Shown here: in pieces, positions 15,624 to 23,772 of the stretch
How positions within the stretch are numbered: the first letter of the stretch is position 1
Layout of the letters: each line of letters starts with the position of its first letter
Program-made: the position numbers and the translations under genes
NCBI GenBank assembly: GCA_005879605.1
Contig: VBKE01000005.1
Location: 7,311-71,310, forward strand
Length of the DNA stretch: 64,000 nucleotides
Source of the DNA: Deltaproteobacteria bacterium
Lineage (GTDB): Bacteria; Desulfobacterota; Binatia; UBA9968
Reading direction: 5' to 3'
Notes under the pieces: generated by a model
Database searches by the model: none
What the model was told of the DNA's origin: nothing
The model's input: only the letters and a program-made list of their open reading frames with translations

Positions 15624-16835
15624 TTATGCCACCATTTTCTGCAGCGTGCGCCCCAACGCAATGAGGCTGTCGACGTTATGCACGGAAAGAAAAAGATCCA
15701 GATAAGGGAGCGCGGCCTGCATTCCCTTGCACAGCGGCTCATAGTTCTCGCTGGCCAAAAGCGGATTCAGCCAGATGATCTTTTTACAGCGGCGTTTTAA
15801 GCCCTGCATCTCCCGCTCCAGCAAACTGACGTCGCCGCGATCCCAACCGTCACTGATGATGACGACAACCGTTCGATGTGTGACCATGCTGGGCGCAAAG
15901 TTGCGATTGAAGGCATGAAGCGACCGGCCGATGTTCGTACCGCCCGACCAGCCTAGAATGCTGGCGGAAATTTTTTCCAAAGCATTGGTGATATCCTTGG
16001 TGCGGATCAAGTGGGTAATGCGGCTGAGCGACGTGCTGAAGACGAAGGTCTCTACGCCCCACAGCTCGTTCTGAAGCCCGTACATGAATTGGATCAAGAA
16101 GCGGCTGTAACAATCCATGGAACCGCTGACATCGCAGAGCAGGACCACTTTGGTTTTCTTGATTCGTCGCTTGCGGTTCACCAGGTCGATAATCTCGCCG
16201 CCGTATTTCATGTTGTTGCGCATGGTCCAGCGCGGATCGACGGCGTTGCCTTTGCGCGCGCGTTTCTTGCGCCGGCTGATCTGCGTCGCGATCTTGGTGG
16301 CGATCAGCAAGATCGCCCGCGCGATCGCGCGGCTCTCCTCGACGCCCATCTCGCTGAAGTCCTTATGATTGAGCAGCTCCTGCGGGCTGTAGGTTGGAAT
16401 CGAAAACTCCTCCAGATCTTCCAATGGGACGTCGTTATTAGCCATCGTCTCCGCGATCGCTTCTTCCAAGCCCTCTTCGTCTCCCCCCTCTTGCGCTCTC
16501 GATTCCGTCGGCGTCCCTTCGATTTCAAGGCTCTCCATCGGCACCCGCTCGTAGACTTGCTCGCGCCAGAAGCAGTCGAAGACCATGTCGAAAATCGGGA
16601 AATCTTCCTTCTGGGAAATCAAATTGGAGCGTAGCAGAGCGCGAAAGTCAGACTTGCGGGCGACGTCGACGAACTCTACCGACCGCGAAGCATCGATCAC
16701 TTGGCTCAAGCTGACCTTCACGCCAAGCTGTTTCAACGCGCGCGCGAAGGCCATCAAATTAGGCAGCGTCCCGTGACCCCGCACCGAGGAAAAGCGGTGG
16801 ACGGCAGCCGCAATGGCTTCAGGGGTGACTTCCAT
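15624..16835 (-). CDS. VWA-domain protein, CoxE-like
   Basis: A 403-residue protein of the CoxE family, which works with a MoxR-type AAA+ ATPase in maturation of Mo-containing CO dehydrogenase and related hydroxylases. The N-terminal half is helical with an acidic stretch (about 125-150). The C-terminal half (about 215-400) is a von Willebrand A domain whose metal-ion site begins DVSGSMDCYSRF. The gene lies 10 bp after moxR in the transcription direction and upstream of the two xdhC genes, matching the usual maturation gene order. Confidence 0.9.
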   Translation of the reverse strand: MEVTPEAIAAAVHRFSSVRGHGTLPNLMAFARALKQLGVKVSLSQVIDASRSVEFVDVARKSDFRALLRSNLISQKEDFPIFDMVFDCFWREQVYERVPMESLEIEGTPTESRAQEGGDEEGLEEAIAETMANNDVPLEDLEEFSIPTYSPQELLNHKDFSEMGVEESRAIARAILLIATKIATQISRRKKRARKGNAVDPRWTMRNNMKYGGEIIDLVNRKRRIKKTKVVLLCDVSGSMDCYSRFLIQFMYGLQNELWGVETFVFSTSLSRITHLIRTKDITNALEKISASILGWSGGTNIGRSLHAFNRNFAPSMVTHRTVVVIISDGWDRGDVSLLEREMQGLKRRCKKIIWLNPLLASENYEPLCKGMQAALPYLDLFLSVHNVDSLIALGRTLQKMVA

Positions 16836-16845
16836 TGGTTTCTCG

Positions 16846-17766
16846 CTAGCTCACCAATTCGGGCGACACTCTCAGCAAAGCCTCCAGATTCAGTTGTCTC
16901 CCTTCGATCTGTTCGCGCAAGTGGTGCAGATCTTCCCGATACTTAAACACGCATCCCATTGTCTCCACGACGGTCTTGTCGTCCAACCCCTTTCGGTTGA
17001 GAGCGATGAGAGCAGACGCCCAATCCAAAGTTTCGGCTACTCCGGGTCGTTTGTAAAAATTCATCTCGCGCACCCGCTGCATAAAAGCGCAGATTTGTCG
17101 GGCCATCGTCGCCTCGACCTCCGGGAACTTGGTGGTGATAATTTCATATTCCTTTTCAAAGCTCGGGTATTCGATCCAATGGTACAAACAGCGGCGCTTG
17201 AGCGCATCGTGAATCTCGCGCGTGCGATTGGAAGTGAGAAAAACGTACGGGCGATGTTTCGCCGCGACCGTGCCGATTTCGGGAATCGTGATTTGAAAAT
17301 CCGACAAAACCTCCAACAAAAACGCCTCGAACTCCATGTCCGCTCGATCGATTTCGTCGATCAACAGCACCGGCGGGTTGGCGCCGTCGCTTTGGATTGC
17401 CTCCAGCAAAGGCCGCTTGATCAAATACTCCTGGCTGAAGATCTCAGTCTCGACCGCCTCTTTATCGCCATGCTCGACCTCTTCGAGCTTGATCCGCAGC
17501 ATCTGCTTCGGATAGTTCCATTCGTAGAGGGCGGTGTTCGCATCCAGCCCTTCGTAGCACTGCAAACGGATCAGTTTCGCGCCGAGAACTTTGGCCAGGA
17601 CCTTGGCGACCTCCGTCTTGCCGACCCCCGCCTCTCCTTCCAGAAGCACCGGCTTGCCCATGAGCAGGGAAAGATAGACGATCGTCGCCAATGACCGATC
17701 GCAGATGTATCGCTCCTCCCTCAGGACTTCCTGGACTCTTTCAATAGTAAGCTCTTTCGGATTCAC
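16846..17766 (-). CDS. MoxR-family AAA+ ATPase (CoxD-like)
   Basis: A 306-residue AAA+ ATPase with Walker A GEAGVGKTEVAK (about 42-53), Walker B PVLLIDEIDRAD (about 130), sensor 1 FLTSNRTREI and an arginine-finger region DALKRRCLYHWIEYP. MoxR ATPases pair with VWA proteins as metal-enzyme maturation chaperones; CoxD with CoxE is the best-known case. The adjacent CoxE-like gene supports that pairing. The C-terminal lid domain is intact. It follows the YqeB-like gene by 37 bp on the same strand. Confidence 0.93.
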   Translation of the reverse strand: MNPKELTIERVQEVLREERYICDRSLATIVYLSLLMGKPVLLEGEAGVGKTEVAKVLAKVLGAKLIRLQCYEGLDANTALYEWNYPKQMLRIKLEEVEHGDKEAVETEIFSQEYLIKRPLLEAIQSDGANPPVLLIDEIDRADMEFEAFLLEVLSDFQITIPEIGTVAAKHRPYVFLTSNRTREIHDALKRRCLYHWIEYPSFEKEYEIITTKFPEVEATMARQICAFMQRVREMNFYKRPGVAETLDWASALIALNRKGLDDKTVVETMGCVFKYREDLHHLREQIEGRQLNLEALLRVSPELVS

Positions 17767-17803
17767 TTTCGCCTCACCATCCGAGATATTAAATAACGCG
17801 CTT

Positions 17804-18613
17804 TCACGCGGCAGGAACTTTTAGATTCTCGAAAGCATGGAGAATGGCCTCCAGAACGCCGCCGGCGATGGCTCTTGACTTGTCGGAAATCGCGTAACAG
17901 TACTCCCTTTCTCCACGGGGATCAATGTCGCCCGCCTTGATGCCCTGGGGCACTTCGATGCCGTCTTTTAGCATGCCACGAACGAGTCCGTGGATCCCCG
18001 CCTTGATCGGAACTTCCTTCACTTCGGCAATCGTATCACCCGCGTTGACCGAGTCCCCAATATTGCGCAATGCCGTGAAACGTCCTGCGCAGGGTACCCT
18101 GAACACGCGGGCATTCGTGAAACCTGTCACGCTTGATGGAATTCCGGTATCGGTCTCTGCCTCCCCGTTCCATATCACTCGGCCCAGGTGATAACCGCGA
18201 TTGCTTTCCACCACTGCATGGACGTTCACCCCCGCCACAAAACCGGGCCCGACGCCGATGACAAGCGGCGCGTCGGAAATCGTGGTACCGGTATTTTTTT
18301 TAGCCATAATCGCATCCACGACAACAGCAGGCATGATCTTTTCTCGGATCCAAGCGTCAGAATCCACCAGCAGCGGAATGTTCCGGCCTGCCCATTGCGC
18401 CCGGGCTTCCTCCGCATTGCTCACGCTAACCGCTTTCACGCCTTCAACAGTCTGATATCCTTGGTAAACCGCTTCGGCAAAAGCAACGGTCCGCCGCACC
18501 GCCGTCGGATGTTCGATCTCGGTGATCAGCACGTCCATGTGGCATTGATGCAGTCGATGGGCGATTCCACTCGCCATCTCGCCGCCGCCGCGAATCAGCA
18601 CTTTTAGACCCAT
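17804..18613 (-). CDS. yqeB: YqeB/EF2563-type molybdenum-hydroxylase system protein
   Basis: From the ATG at 18613 the protein has 269 residues. It starts with LKVLIRGGGEMASGIAHRLH, a nucleotide-binding-type opening seen in the EF2563/YqeB family. The family co-occurs with selenium-dependent molybdenum hydroxylases and XdhC. Later conserved pieces include PLVIGVGPGFVAGVNVHAVV, ESNRGYHLGRVIW and the IKAGDIDPRGEREYC segment. It heads the moxR/coxE/xdhC run. The biochemical role in the family is not settled. A selenium requirement here is only inferred from family context. The frame upstream of 18613 has no supporting start. Confidence 0.85.
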   Translation of the reverse strand: MGLKVLIRGGGEMASGIAHRLHQCHMDVLITEIEHPTAVRRTVAFAEAVYQGYQTVEGVKAVSVSNAEEARAQWAGRNIPLLVDSDAWIREKIMPAVVVDAIMAKKNTGTTISDAPLVIGVGPGFVAGVNVHAVVESNRGYHLGRVIWNGEAETDTGIPSSVTGFTNARVFRVPCAGRFTALRNIGDSVNAGDTIAEVKEVPIKAGIHGLVRGMLKDGIEVPQGIKAGDIDPRGEREYCYAISDKSRAIAGGVLEAILHAFENLKVPAA

Positions 18614-18931
18614 ATGACTCGGTATTATGAATAGCATAGCAGACAGGAGAGCGTTATTAAAACTTGGCAACAAACCCTTACGCGAGACGCAGTCAACTAC
18701 GATTCAGCGTCCGGAGAGTGTTAGCGCCATCAAATCTGACGTTCGGACAGCCGCGTGCAATTTAGATACGATGCAGCCGTCAGAAGTTATCAGCAGAAGA
18801 TCAGTTGTGATACTAAAAGCAAGAACTGGGCTGCGGCGGCACTTCGATTAGTCGCATTTGTCCGGGATTTCCGTAATGACCAACCTGCTACGCGTTGACT
18901 CACTTATAGCTTCCGTTTGTTCTACGTAAGC
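18614..18931. other. 318-bp intergenic region, no gene recognised
   Basis: This gap separates the molybdenum-hydroxylase block from the secreted protein after the T2SS operon. It is AT-richer than its neighbours. No tRNA, repeat family or credible small gene is visible. The promoter for the yqeB-moxR-coxE-xdhC-ribK-ubiX-fni run should lie in its left part, but no clear consensus pair can be named. Confidence 0.5.
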
Positions 18932-19348
18932 TCAGGAATCGCATTGTACGATTGATATCGAAAAATCGGCGGTTGTGGCAGTACCCTTTGCAACTACAAC
19001 AGCCGCTATAGTATCGCCGCTTTCTAACGAGATCCAGTTGCCGTCAAACAGCGACCCACCCACAACCCTGTTTATCGTGACGCCGCTAAGTTGGAATTCG
19101 ATAGTCGCGCTGCCGGAAGAAAAATAGGTCCGGCTAAAACTTACCGCTGAATGACCCACTGGCACTGTGTAGGAGAGTTTTGTTCCAGTTGTTGTAACAC
19201 TTACATTATTTGCTAAGGCGTTTATCCTTTTCCCGACCCCGGGGGAAGAACAGTCTTGTGCAGAAGCGATCCCAGAGCCTATATACGTAAAGAGAGCCAG
19301 GAGCAAAATCGAGAAGAAAAAGTGTTTCATATGTGCATTGATAATCAT
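18932..19348 (-). CDS. Secreted protein of unknown function
   Basis: A 138-residue protein. The ATG at 19348 has a strong AAAGGAGGAGAG ribosome binding site; an inner ATG at 19330 would give a more standard signal peptide start. The signal peptide (KHFFFSILLLALFTYIGSGI) is followed by an ASAQ cleavage region. The mature part of about 105 residues is rich in Ser, Thr, Val and Gly, probably all-beta, with one Cys at each end (DCSSPG and VQCDS) that could form a disulfide closing the domain. No family is recognised. It lies directly after the T2SS operon on the same strand, so it might be a T2SS substrate, but that is guesswork. Confidence 0.6.
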   Translation of the reverse strand: MIINAHMKHFFFSILLLALFTYIGSGIASAQDCSSPGVGKRINALANNVSVTTTGTKLSYTVPVGHSAVSFSRTYFSSGSATIEFQLSGVTINRVVGGSLFDGNWISLESGDTIAAVVVAKGTATTADFSISIVQCDS

Positions 19349-19453
19349 CTCTCCTCCTTTGCAAATAATCGTTACTGGTAATCGGGGAATCTTGACTGGG
19401 GAGGGACGCTATCACAATGGGGTCCGAAATGGAACTGACTGAGAGATTTGTGA

Positions 19454-21232
19454 CTATCGCGTTATAACATAAGCTGCTGCCAATTTTTCTGACATCTTGA
19501 GCGTTTTTTGCAGCTTTGAAGCATCGGCAAGGTTTGCCGACTGCCCTACACGAACGCGGTGCCAGGCCTTTCCATTAACGTCGGCGGTTACAACATAGGC
19601 ATCATAACCCTTCGCGCCCAGCACCTTGGCAAGCGCCTCGGCGTCTTGCTTTCGCTCCATAGAGGCGACTTGAACCGTCCATTGTTGAGCCGATTTCAGG
19701 TCCTCCTTTGCGCTAGCCGGTTTCGACATCGCAGAAGCCGAAGTTTTCTCTGGATGACGTGTAACCGATAGCGCATAAGCGTGCTGGGGGGCGACCTGTG
19801 GCACTTCCGCCGGCTGGGAATTTTCAACCTGTACTGAAAGAGTACTACCAGCCGGCGCCGGGGTTAGCACTTGCAAACCGGCGGCTGACGGAAGACCTTT
19901 TACTGCGTCGTTTGGAGACGTCTTTGACGATACGTTGATTTTTCTTACCGGCGCGGCCGACGCCCCGGGTCCGGCGGGCGCCGCGCTTGGCGCCGGTGCT
20001 GGTGGCGGGTTGGGCGCCGGCGCCACATCGCCAGAAGGCCCAGGCAGCGTCGGTTTTTGCTCTAATAATGGCCTTTGTTGTAACTTCTCTCGTTCTCTTG
20101 CCATTCGGTCAAGCTCGTTCCGCACGGTCGAAAGCGATTTCTTAAAATCCTCAGTGATTTGTTCGGCTTGATCTCGACTGCGAATCACGTGCGGCGTAAT
20201 CAGCATGATTAGTTCCGTGCGATCCAGTGTGTCAGCCGTTGACCCAAAGAACCGCCCGATCCATGGAAGGTCCATTAGATATGGAATTCCCGTACGAGAA
20301 CGAGATCTGTTATCCGCAATGATTCCGCCAATCGCAAGGGTGTCTCCGTCCTGGACCACAGCCGTGGTCTCTGCCTGCCGTGTGTCGAAAGCGGGGAAAG
20401 AATCCGTTCCTACCAGGACATTCGCCCCACGTTGGCTTACTTCAGCCAGAATCTGGAGATTCACCAGTCCTTGTGAATTAACCTGTGGGATGATGGTTAC
20501 GATCCTTCCCGTGTTACGGTACTGGATAGTTGTACTGGAAGATGGACTCGCAGCACCCACGACAGCAACGAGCTGACCTGTCGGTATCGGCTCCTCGCTA
20601 CCAACCTGGATTCGGGCGGGGCGATTGTCGGTGGCCAGTACGCTCGGAGAAGAGAGGATTTTGACGCGCGAATCCGTTGCTAACGCATTGATAAAGGCCC
20701 GAACAGCATTACTCCGGCCTATTATACCACTGATGCCGTTTCCAAAAGGCGTTATGGTCGCCATCCCCGGTAGTGCTGGCAATATGCCACTTCGCACCGC
20801 GCCGCCAGAACCGAACGTTTGTCCAAAAATCGAGGTATTGCCTTTAAATATTTCATACTCGATGCCGAAATTTTCAGAGTTCTTGAGTGTCACCTCCGCA
20901 ACGAGCACGTCTAACAGGACCTGGCGAGGGACTATATCCAAATCTTTGAGAATGTTTTTAACATTCTGAAACTCCTGAGCGGTGCCGTAGACAATCAAAG
21001 AATTGGTCGCCGGGTCTGCCACGATTCGCAGTTGTTCTTCTGGCTTCGCCGCTTGGGGTGCGCCGGTTGGCGGCCGGGGAGCCCCGGGCGGTTGAGGCGT
21101 AACAGGGGCCGGCGTGGGAACCGGCACTGGTGCTTGACCGGGCGCCGCTGCGGCTCTAGCGTAGTGTTTCTCAGTGATCAAACCAGAGGCAAACAAGAAG
21201 ACAAAAGTCGTAATCTGGAATGCACGCATCAT
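19454..21232 (-). CDS. gspD: T2SS secretin GspD, C-terminal half: N3 part 2, barrel and SPOR domain
   Basis: The second of two proteins that together make one GspD. The start ATG at 21232 follows an AAGGTGAG site and gives 592 residues. Order: signal peptide (about 1-28), Pro-rich linker, second half of the N3/NolW domain (LRIVADPATNSLIVYGT onward, about 65-120), the secretin barrel (about 125-360) with IPYLMDLPWIGRFFG and TELIMLITPHVI, a coiled segment, a Pro/Ala-rich linker and a C-terminal SPOR domain (about 520-590, QWTVQVASMERKQDAEALAK). SPOR domains bind denuded septal peptidoglycan. Canonical GspD instead ends in an S-domain for a pilotin. The split and the SPOR tail are both unusual. 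Confidence 0.88.
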   Translation of the reverse strand: MMRAFQITTFVFLFASGLITEKHYARAAAAPGQAPVPVPTPAPVTPQPPGAPRPPTGAPQAAKPEEQLRIVADPATNSLIVYGTAQEFQNVKNILKDLDIVPRQVLLDVLVAEVTLKNSENFGIEYEIFKGNTSIFGQTFGSGGAVRSGILPALPGMATITPFGNGISGIIGRSNAVRAFINALATDSRVKILSSPSVLATDNRPARIQVGSEEPIPTGQLVAVVGAASPSSSTTIQYRNTGRIVTIIPQVNSQGLVNLQILAEVSQRGANVLVGTDSFPAFDTRQAETTAVVQDGDTLAIGGIIADNRSRSRTGIPYLMDLPWIGRFFGSTADTLDRTELIMLITPHVIRSRDQAEQITEDFKKSLSTVRNELDRMAREREKLQQRPLLEQKPTLPGPSGDVAPAPNPPPAPAPSAAPAGPGASAAPVRKINVSSKTSPNDAVKGLPSAAGLQVLTPAPAGSTLSVQVENSQPAEVPQVAPQHAYALSVTRHPEKTSASAMSKPASAKEDLKSAQQWTVQVASMERKQDAEALAKVLGAKGYDAYVVTADVNGKAWHRVRVGQSANLADASKLQKTLKMSEKLAAAYVITR

Positions 21233-21345
21233 TTTCTCACCTTTGATTCTAGACAACCAATTTTAGCCTTGAGAATTACGTTCTCTGCTTTTCTAGGAAT
21301 TGACTCGCTGGCGTAAAACACCGCCTGCCGTCCGGTCCTGGAATT

Positions 21346-22656
21346 TCAATAGGGGGGATAGCTCCTTGAAGAAGTCGGTGGACCCCCCATTTGACCTCCA
21401 AACTGAGGACCTCCAAACTGACTTCCAGGCTGGCCTGTCCCCGAGCCTGTTCCCGAGGTGGTGGTGGAACGGTGCAGATTCTGCAACGTCTGGGTTGAAC
21501 TTCTAGTTGCCGTCGCTGGCTGGCCGAGAGCCTGGTTCAATACATTTGCCAGATCCTCCGCTTTGCCGTTCTCTACCGGATAGATAAAAATCCGCCGACC
21601 GGGTCCTTCCGTGATAACGTCGATCCGATCCAGCCAGCGTTTGGCGTAAGTCCAAGCCGCCTCGCTATGGCTGATAACCAATAGCTGATTGATTCTTGGG
21701 AGCGCGATGAATTCAGCGGTAAAGCTATCCGGTTGGGGCGCCGACGAGGCAAAGGACTGCATCACTTTCGTCATTTCCTGCGCTAGATCCTCGGCGCTGG
21801 CGATTTTGGGCTGATAGATTTCCATTCGCGTGCCGGCAAAAACCTGGACGTCGATGAGATCTGCTATCTCCATGAGGCGCTGAATGTTTGAAGGCAGATC
21901 CATGATGATGAGAAAATTTCCCCGCGGGTTCTCGATGATTTCACCGCCGGGCTGGAGAAACGGCGTAAGGACTCTTTTCATTTCCGCCACCGAAAAAAAA
22001 CGCACCGGCACGATTTGGAGCGCAAAGCTGTCCTCCTTGTCCTGTCCCATGGGACGTGCCAGACCCTTGCCCTCTTTGATCGGCATGATGTGATAGAGAT
22101 TCCCGGTCCTCACGGCAACGGCGCCGTTCATACGCAGTACCTGGTGAAAAATCGGCAGCAGATCTTCCGTCCTCAATGGTTCCGCGCTGTTAATTGTCAC
22201 CGTGCCCTTCACTTCGGGATCGATGGTGTAAGTGAGCCGCAGATGTTGGGCGATGATGTGAATGATCTCGACGAGATCAGCTCGATTAAAATTAAGCGAG
22301 ACCATTCCCCCGGAAGGAGCGGCGGGTGGGGGCAGCAGCCTGCGTTCCGGTGCAGCTTGCGGCGCTGGCACCTGACCGGCCGGCGGAACGGGTGTTCCCG
22401 GTTGCGGCGCACCCTGGGGAGTGGGGCCGGGTGCGGGTTGCTGCGTCGGCACAGAACCAGCCTCCGGCGTGCTCTGAGGTTGTGCTTGAGGTGTCGTTTG
22501 TGGAGGTGCTGGAGCGCGCGGTGCCGGTGGTTGCTGGCCTTGTGCCGGAGCCTCTTGGGATTGCGGCGCGCCCGTATTTTGCGCGAACAGAGATGGTGTC
22601 CTATCCGCGGCCAACAGCGCGATTACGAAAATGGTGCATCGATTCCGTAGCATCAT
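21346..22656 (-). CDS. gspD: T2SS secretin GspD, N-terminal half: N0-N1-N2 and N3 part 1
   Basis: 436 residues with its own signal peptide (about 1-25, ending SLFAQ) and a long Pro/Gln/Ala-rich linker. Then come N0 (about 113-185, SLNFNRADLVEIIHIIAQHL), N1 (about 195-260), N2 (about 270-345) and the first strand and helix of N3 (RIFIYPVENGKAEDLANVLN). The protein ends in a Gly/Ser/Gln low-complexity tail where GspD normally has the flexible N3 loop. The second half of N3 and the barrel are in the next gene, 113 bp downstream (start 21232). The start overlaps the gspC stop (ATGATG). N0 would contact GspC and pseudopilins in the periplasm. Confidence 0.88.
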   Translation of the reverse strand: MMLRNRCTIFVIALLAADRTPSLFAQNTGAPQSQEAPAQGQQPPAPRAPAPPQTTPQAQPQSTPEAGSVPTQQPAPGPTPQGAPQPGTPVPPAGQVPAPQAAPERRLLPPPAAPSGGMVSLNFNRADLVEIIHIIAQHLRLTYTIDPEVKGTVTINSAEPLRTEDLLPIFHQVLRMNGAVAVRTGNLYHIMPIKEGKGLARPMGQDKEDSFALQIVPVRFFSVAEMKRVLTPFLQPGGEIIENPRGNFLIIMDLPSNIQRLMEIADLIDVQVFAGTRMEIYQPKIASAEDLAQEMTKVMQSFASSAPQPDSFTAEFIALPRINQLLVISHSEAAWTYAKRWLDRIDVITEGPGRRIFIYPVENGKAEDLANVLNQALGQPATATRSSTQTLQNLHRSTTTSGTGSGTGQPGSQFGGPQFGGQMGGPPTSSRSYPPY

Positions 22657-23384
22657 TCCTCCGATTCGGACTGGTTCCGTTGCGGAACCGGTATCCTTTC
22701 CCGGCGCGGCAAATTTGGTACGACCCGTGGGGATACCGGTGTCGTCGGACCAACCTGCGCGGGTGCGGGAATTGGATTAACTCCCTGTCCCGGGGTCCCC
22801 ACTTGTCCTGGTATCGGCCCTGGAACTGGATTTGGCTGAACCCTCCTCGCTTGGCCTGGAACGGGTACCTTCGGAGCGGGTGTCTCGCCTTTTCGAAAAT
22901 AGTCCAACAAGACTTCCACGCGCGACGCTCCTTTCGTGAAAACAACTTGCTTCTCACCGATATCGCTCAACCTGAATCCCTCGACGTCATCGCCCAATTT
23001 TAGCCTCATCACGTTCGGTGGTTGTTGGCCTGGAACAACCTGCCCTGGGACCCCCGGGCCTTGATCACGCAAAACAGCATAGCGATTATTTCCCAGAATC
23101 GCGGTACCTAGGAGAACCATGCCACGAATTCTCTGAAAGGCCTTGGAGTTAGTCTCGGCTTCCCGGTTCCTTCCTTCGCCACGTTCAGGGTCGAAAAGAT
23201 TTTTGCTGATGATGATTTCAGTCCCCGCTAACGGAGGCTTTTTGTCTTCCAGTTTCTCTTCGCCCATCAGCGGCGAAACCTTAGCCTTTGCGCGAGTAGG
23301 CAGATCCCAGGGGCCGTTTTTCCAGAACCAATAAATCTCGGTTCCAACAAATCCTATGGCGACTAGAAGTACGGCGCCAAACAA
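22653..23384 (-). CDS. gspC: T2SS inner-membrane protein GspC
   Basis: GspC links the inner-membrane platform to the secretin N0 domain. The protein has an N-terminal membrane helix, then a HR-type domain (about 60-165: SKNLFDP, GMVLLGTAI, NNRYAVLRDQ, VEGFRLSDIGEKQVVF). It ends in a long Pro/Gly/Gln-rich tail in place of a PDZ domain. The start given is the TTG at 23384, which has no ribosome binding site and cuts into the membrane segment. An ATT at 23402, six codons upstream in frame, has GGAGGG at ideal spacing and would add MLTRSS. No ATG, GTG or TTG lies between it and the upstream stop. A 370-bp gap with a repeat separates it from gspM. Confidence 0.82.
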   Translation of the reverse strand: MFGAVLLVAIGFVGTEIYWFWKNGPWDLPTRAKAKVSPLMGEEKLEDKKPPLAGTEIIISKNLFDPERGEGRNREAETNSKAFQRIRGMVLLGTAILGNNRYAVLRDQGPGVPGQVVPGQQPPNVMRLKLGDDVEGFRLSDIGEKQVVFTKGASRVEVLLDYFRKGETPAPKVPVPGQARRVQPNPVPGPIPGQVGTPGQGVNPIPAPAQVGPTTPVSPRVVPNLPRRERIPVPQRNQSESEE

Positions 23385-23402
23385 TGAAGATCGCGTAAGA
23401 AT

Positions 23403-23772
23403 CTTTTTATCCCTCCGCCGGGAGATCCGCTGAGAAAGAGTCTGGCTTAGCCGATTGACTCAGATCACCCATGTTACTGAACCCTGATTATGAACACTTT
23501 GATTTAGCCCTGAAAACTCCAGAGATAATGGCCCAAACCACCCATACTTTTTGCGCGCCGAGCTAAACGCTCGCCGCCATCGCTGGTTCCTCTGCCAATA
23601 CAGATTCGATTCTTGTTCAACAAAACGACTTCAAAAAACTTTATCGCGCCAAGACGCCAAGAGCGCAAAGAAAAATATCTTCTTCGAACTTGGCGAGCTT
23701 TGCGTCTTCGCGCGAGTCATCGTTTTTCCCAATCCCTAACAAACTTCAACCGAAAATTTCAAATATTTTTGA
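23403..23772. other. 370-bp gap between gspM and gspC
   Basis: It contains one family D repeat (23643-23719) and otherwise no recognisable gene. Because gspC and the split gspD follow it, an internal promoter for C-D may lie here, but no clear consensus is visible. The part nearest gspC encodes basic residues in the gspC frame (SRRRDKK), but no normal start codon lies among them. Confidence 0.5.
23643..23719. repeat. Intergenic quasi-palindromic repeat, family D (CGCCAAGACGCCAAG)
   Basis: The left arm cgcgccaagacgccaagagc followed by gcaaag (23646-23670) and the right arm cttggcgagctttgcgtctt followed by cgcgcgag (23690-23716) are imperfect inverted copies separated by about 20 nt. The words are the same as in highly repeated intergenic elements of many environmental bacteria. 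Here it lies between gspM and gspC inside the T2SS operon. Confidence 0.75.

Noticed and set aside
15491-15742. N-terminal extension of the short XdhC protein
   Set aside because: Encoded by a family C repeat; the GGAGGT site fixes the start at 15490.
16813-17694. 293-codon plus-strand frame opposite the MoxR gene
   Set aside because: Antisense to a clear AAA+ ATPase, without a ribosome binding site or recognisable domain.
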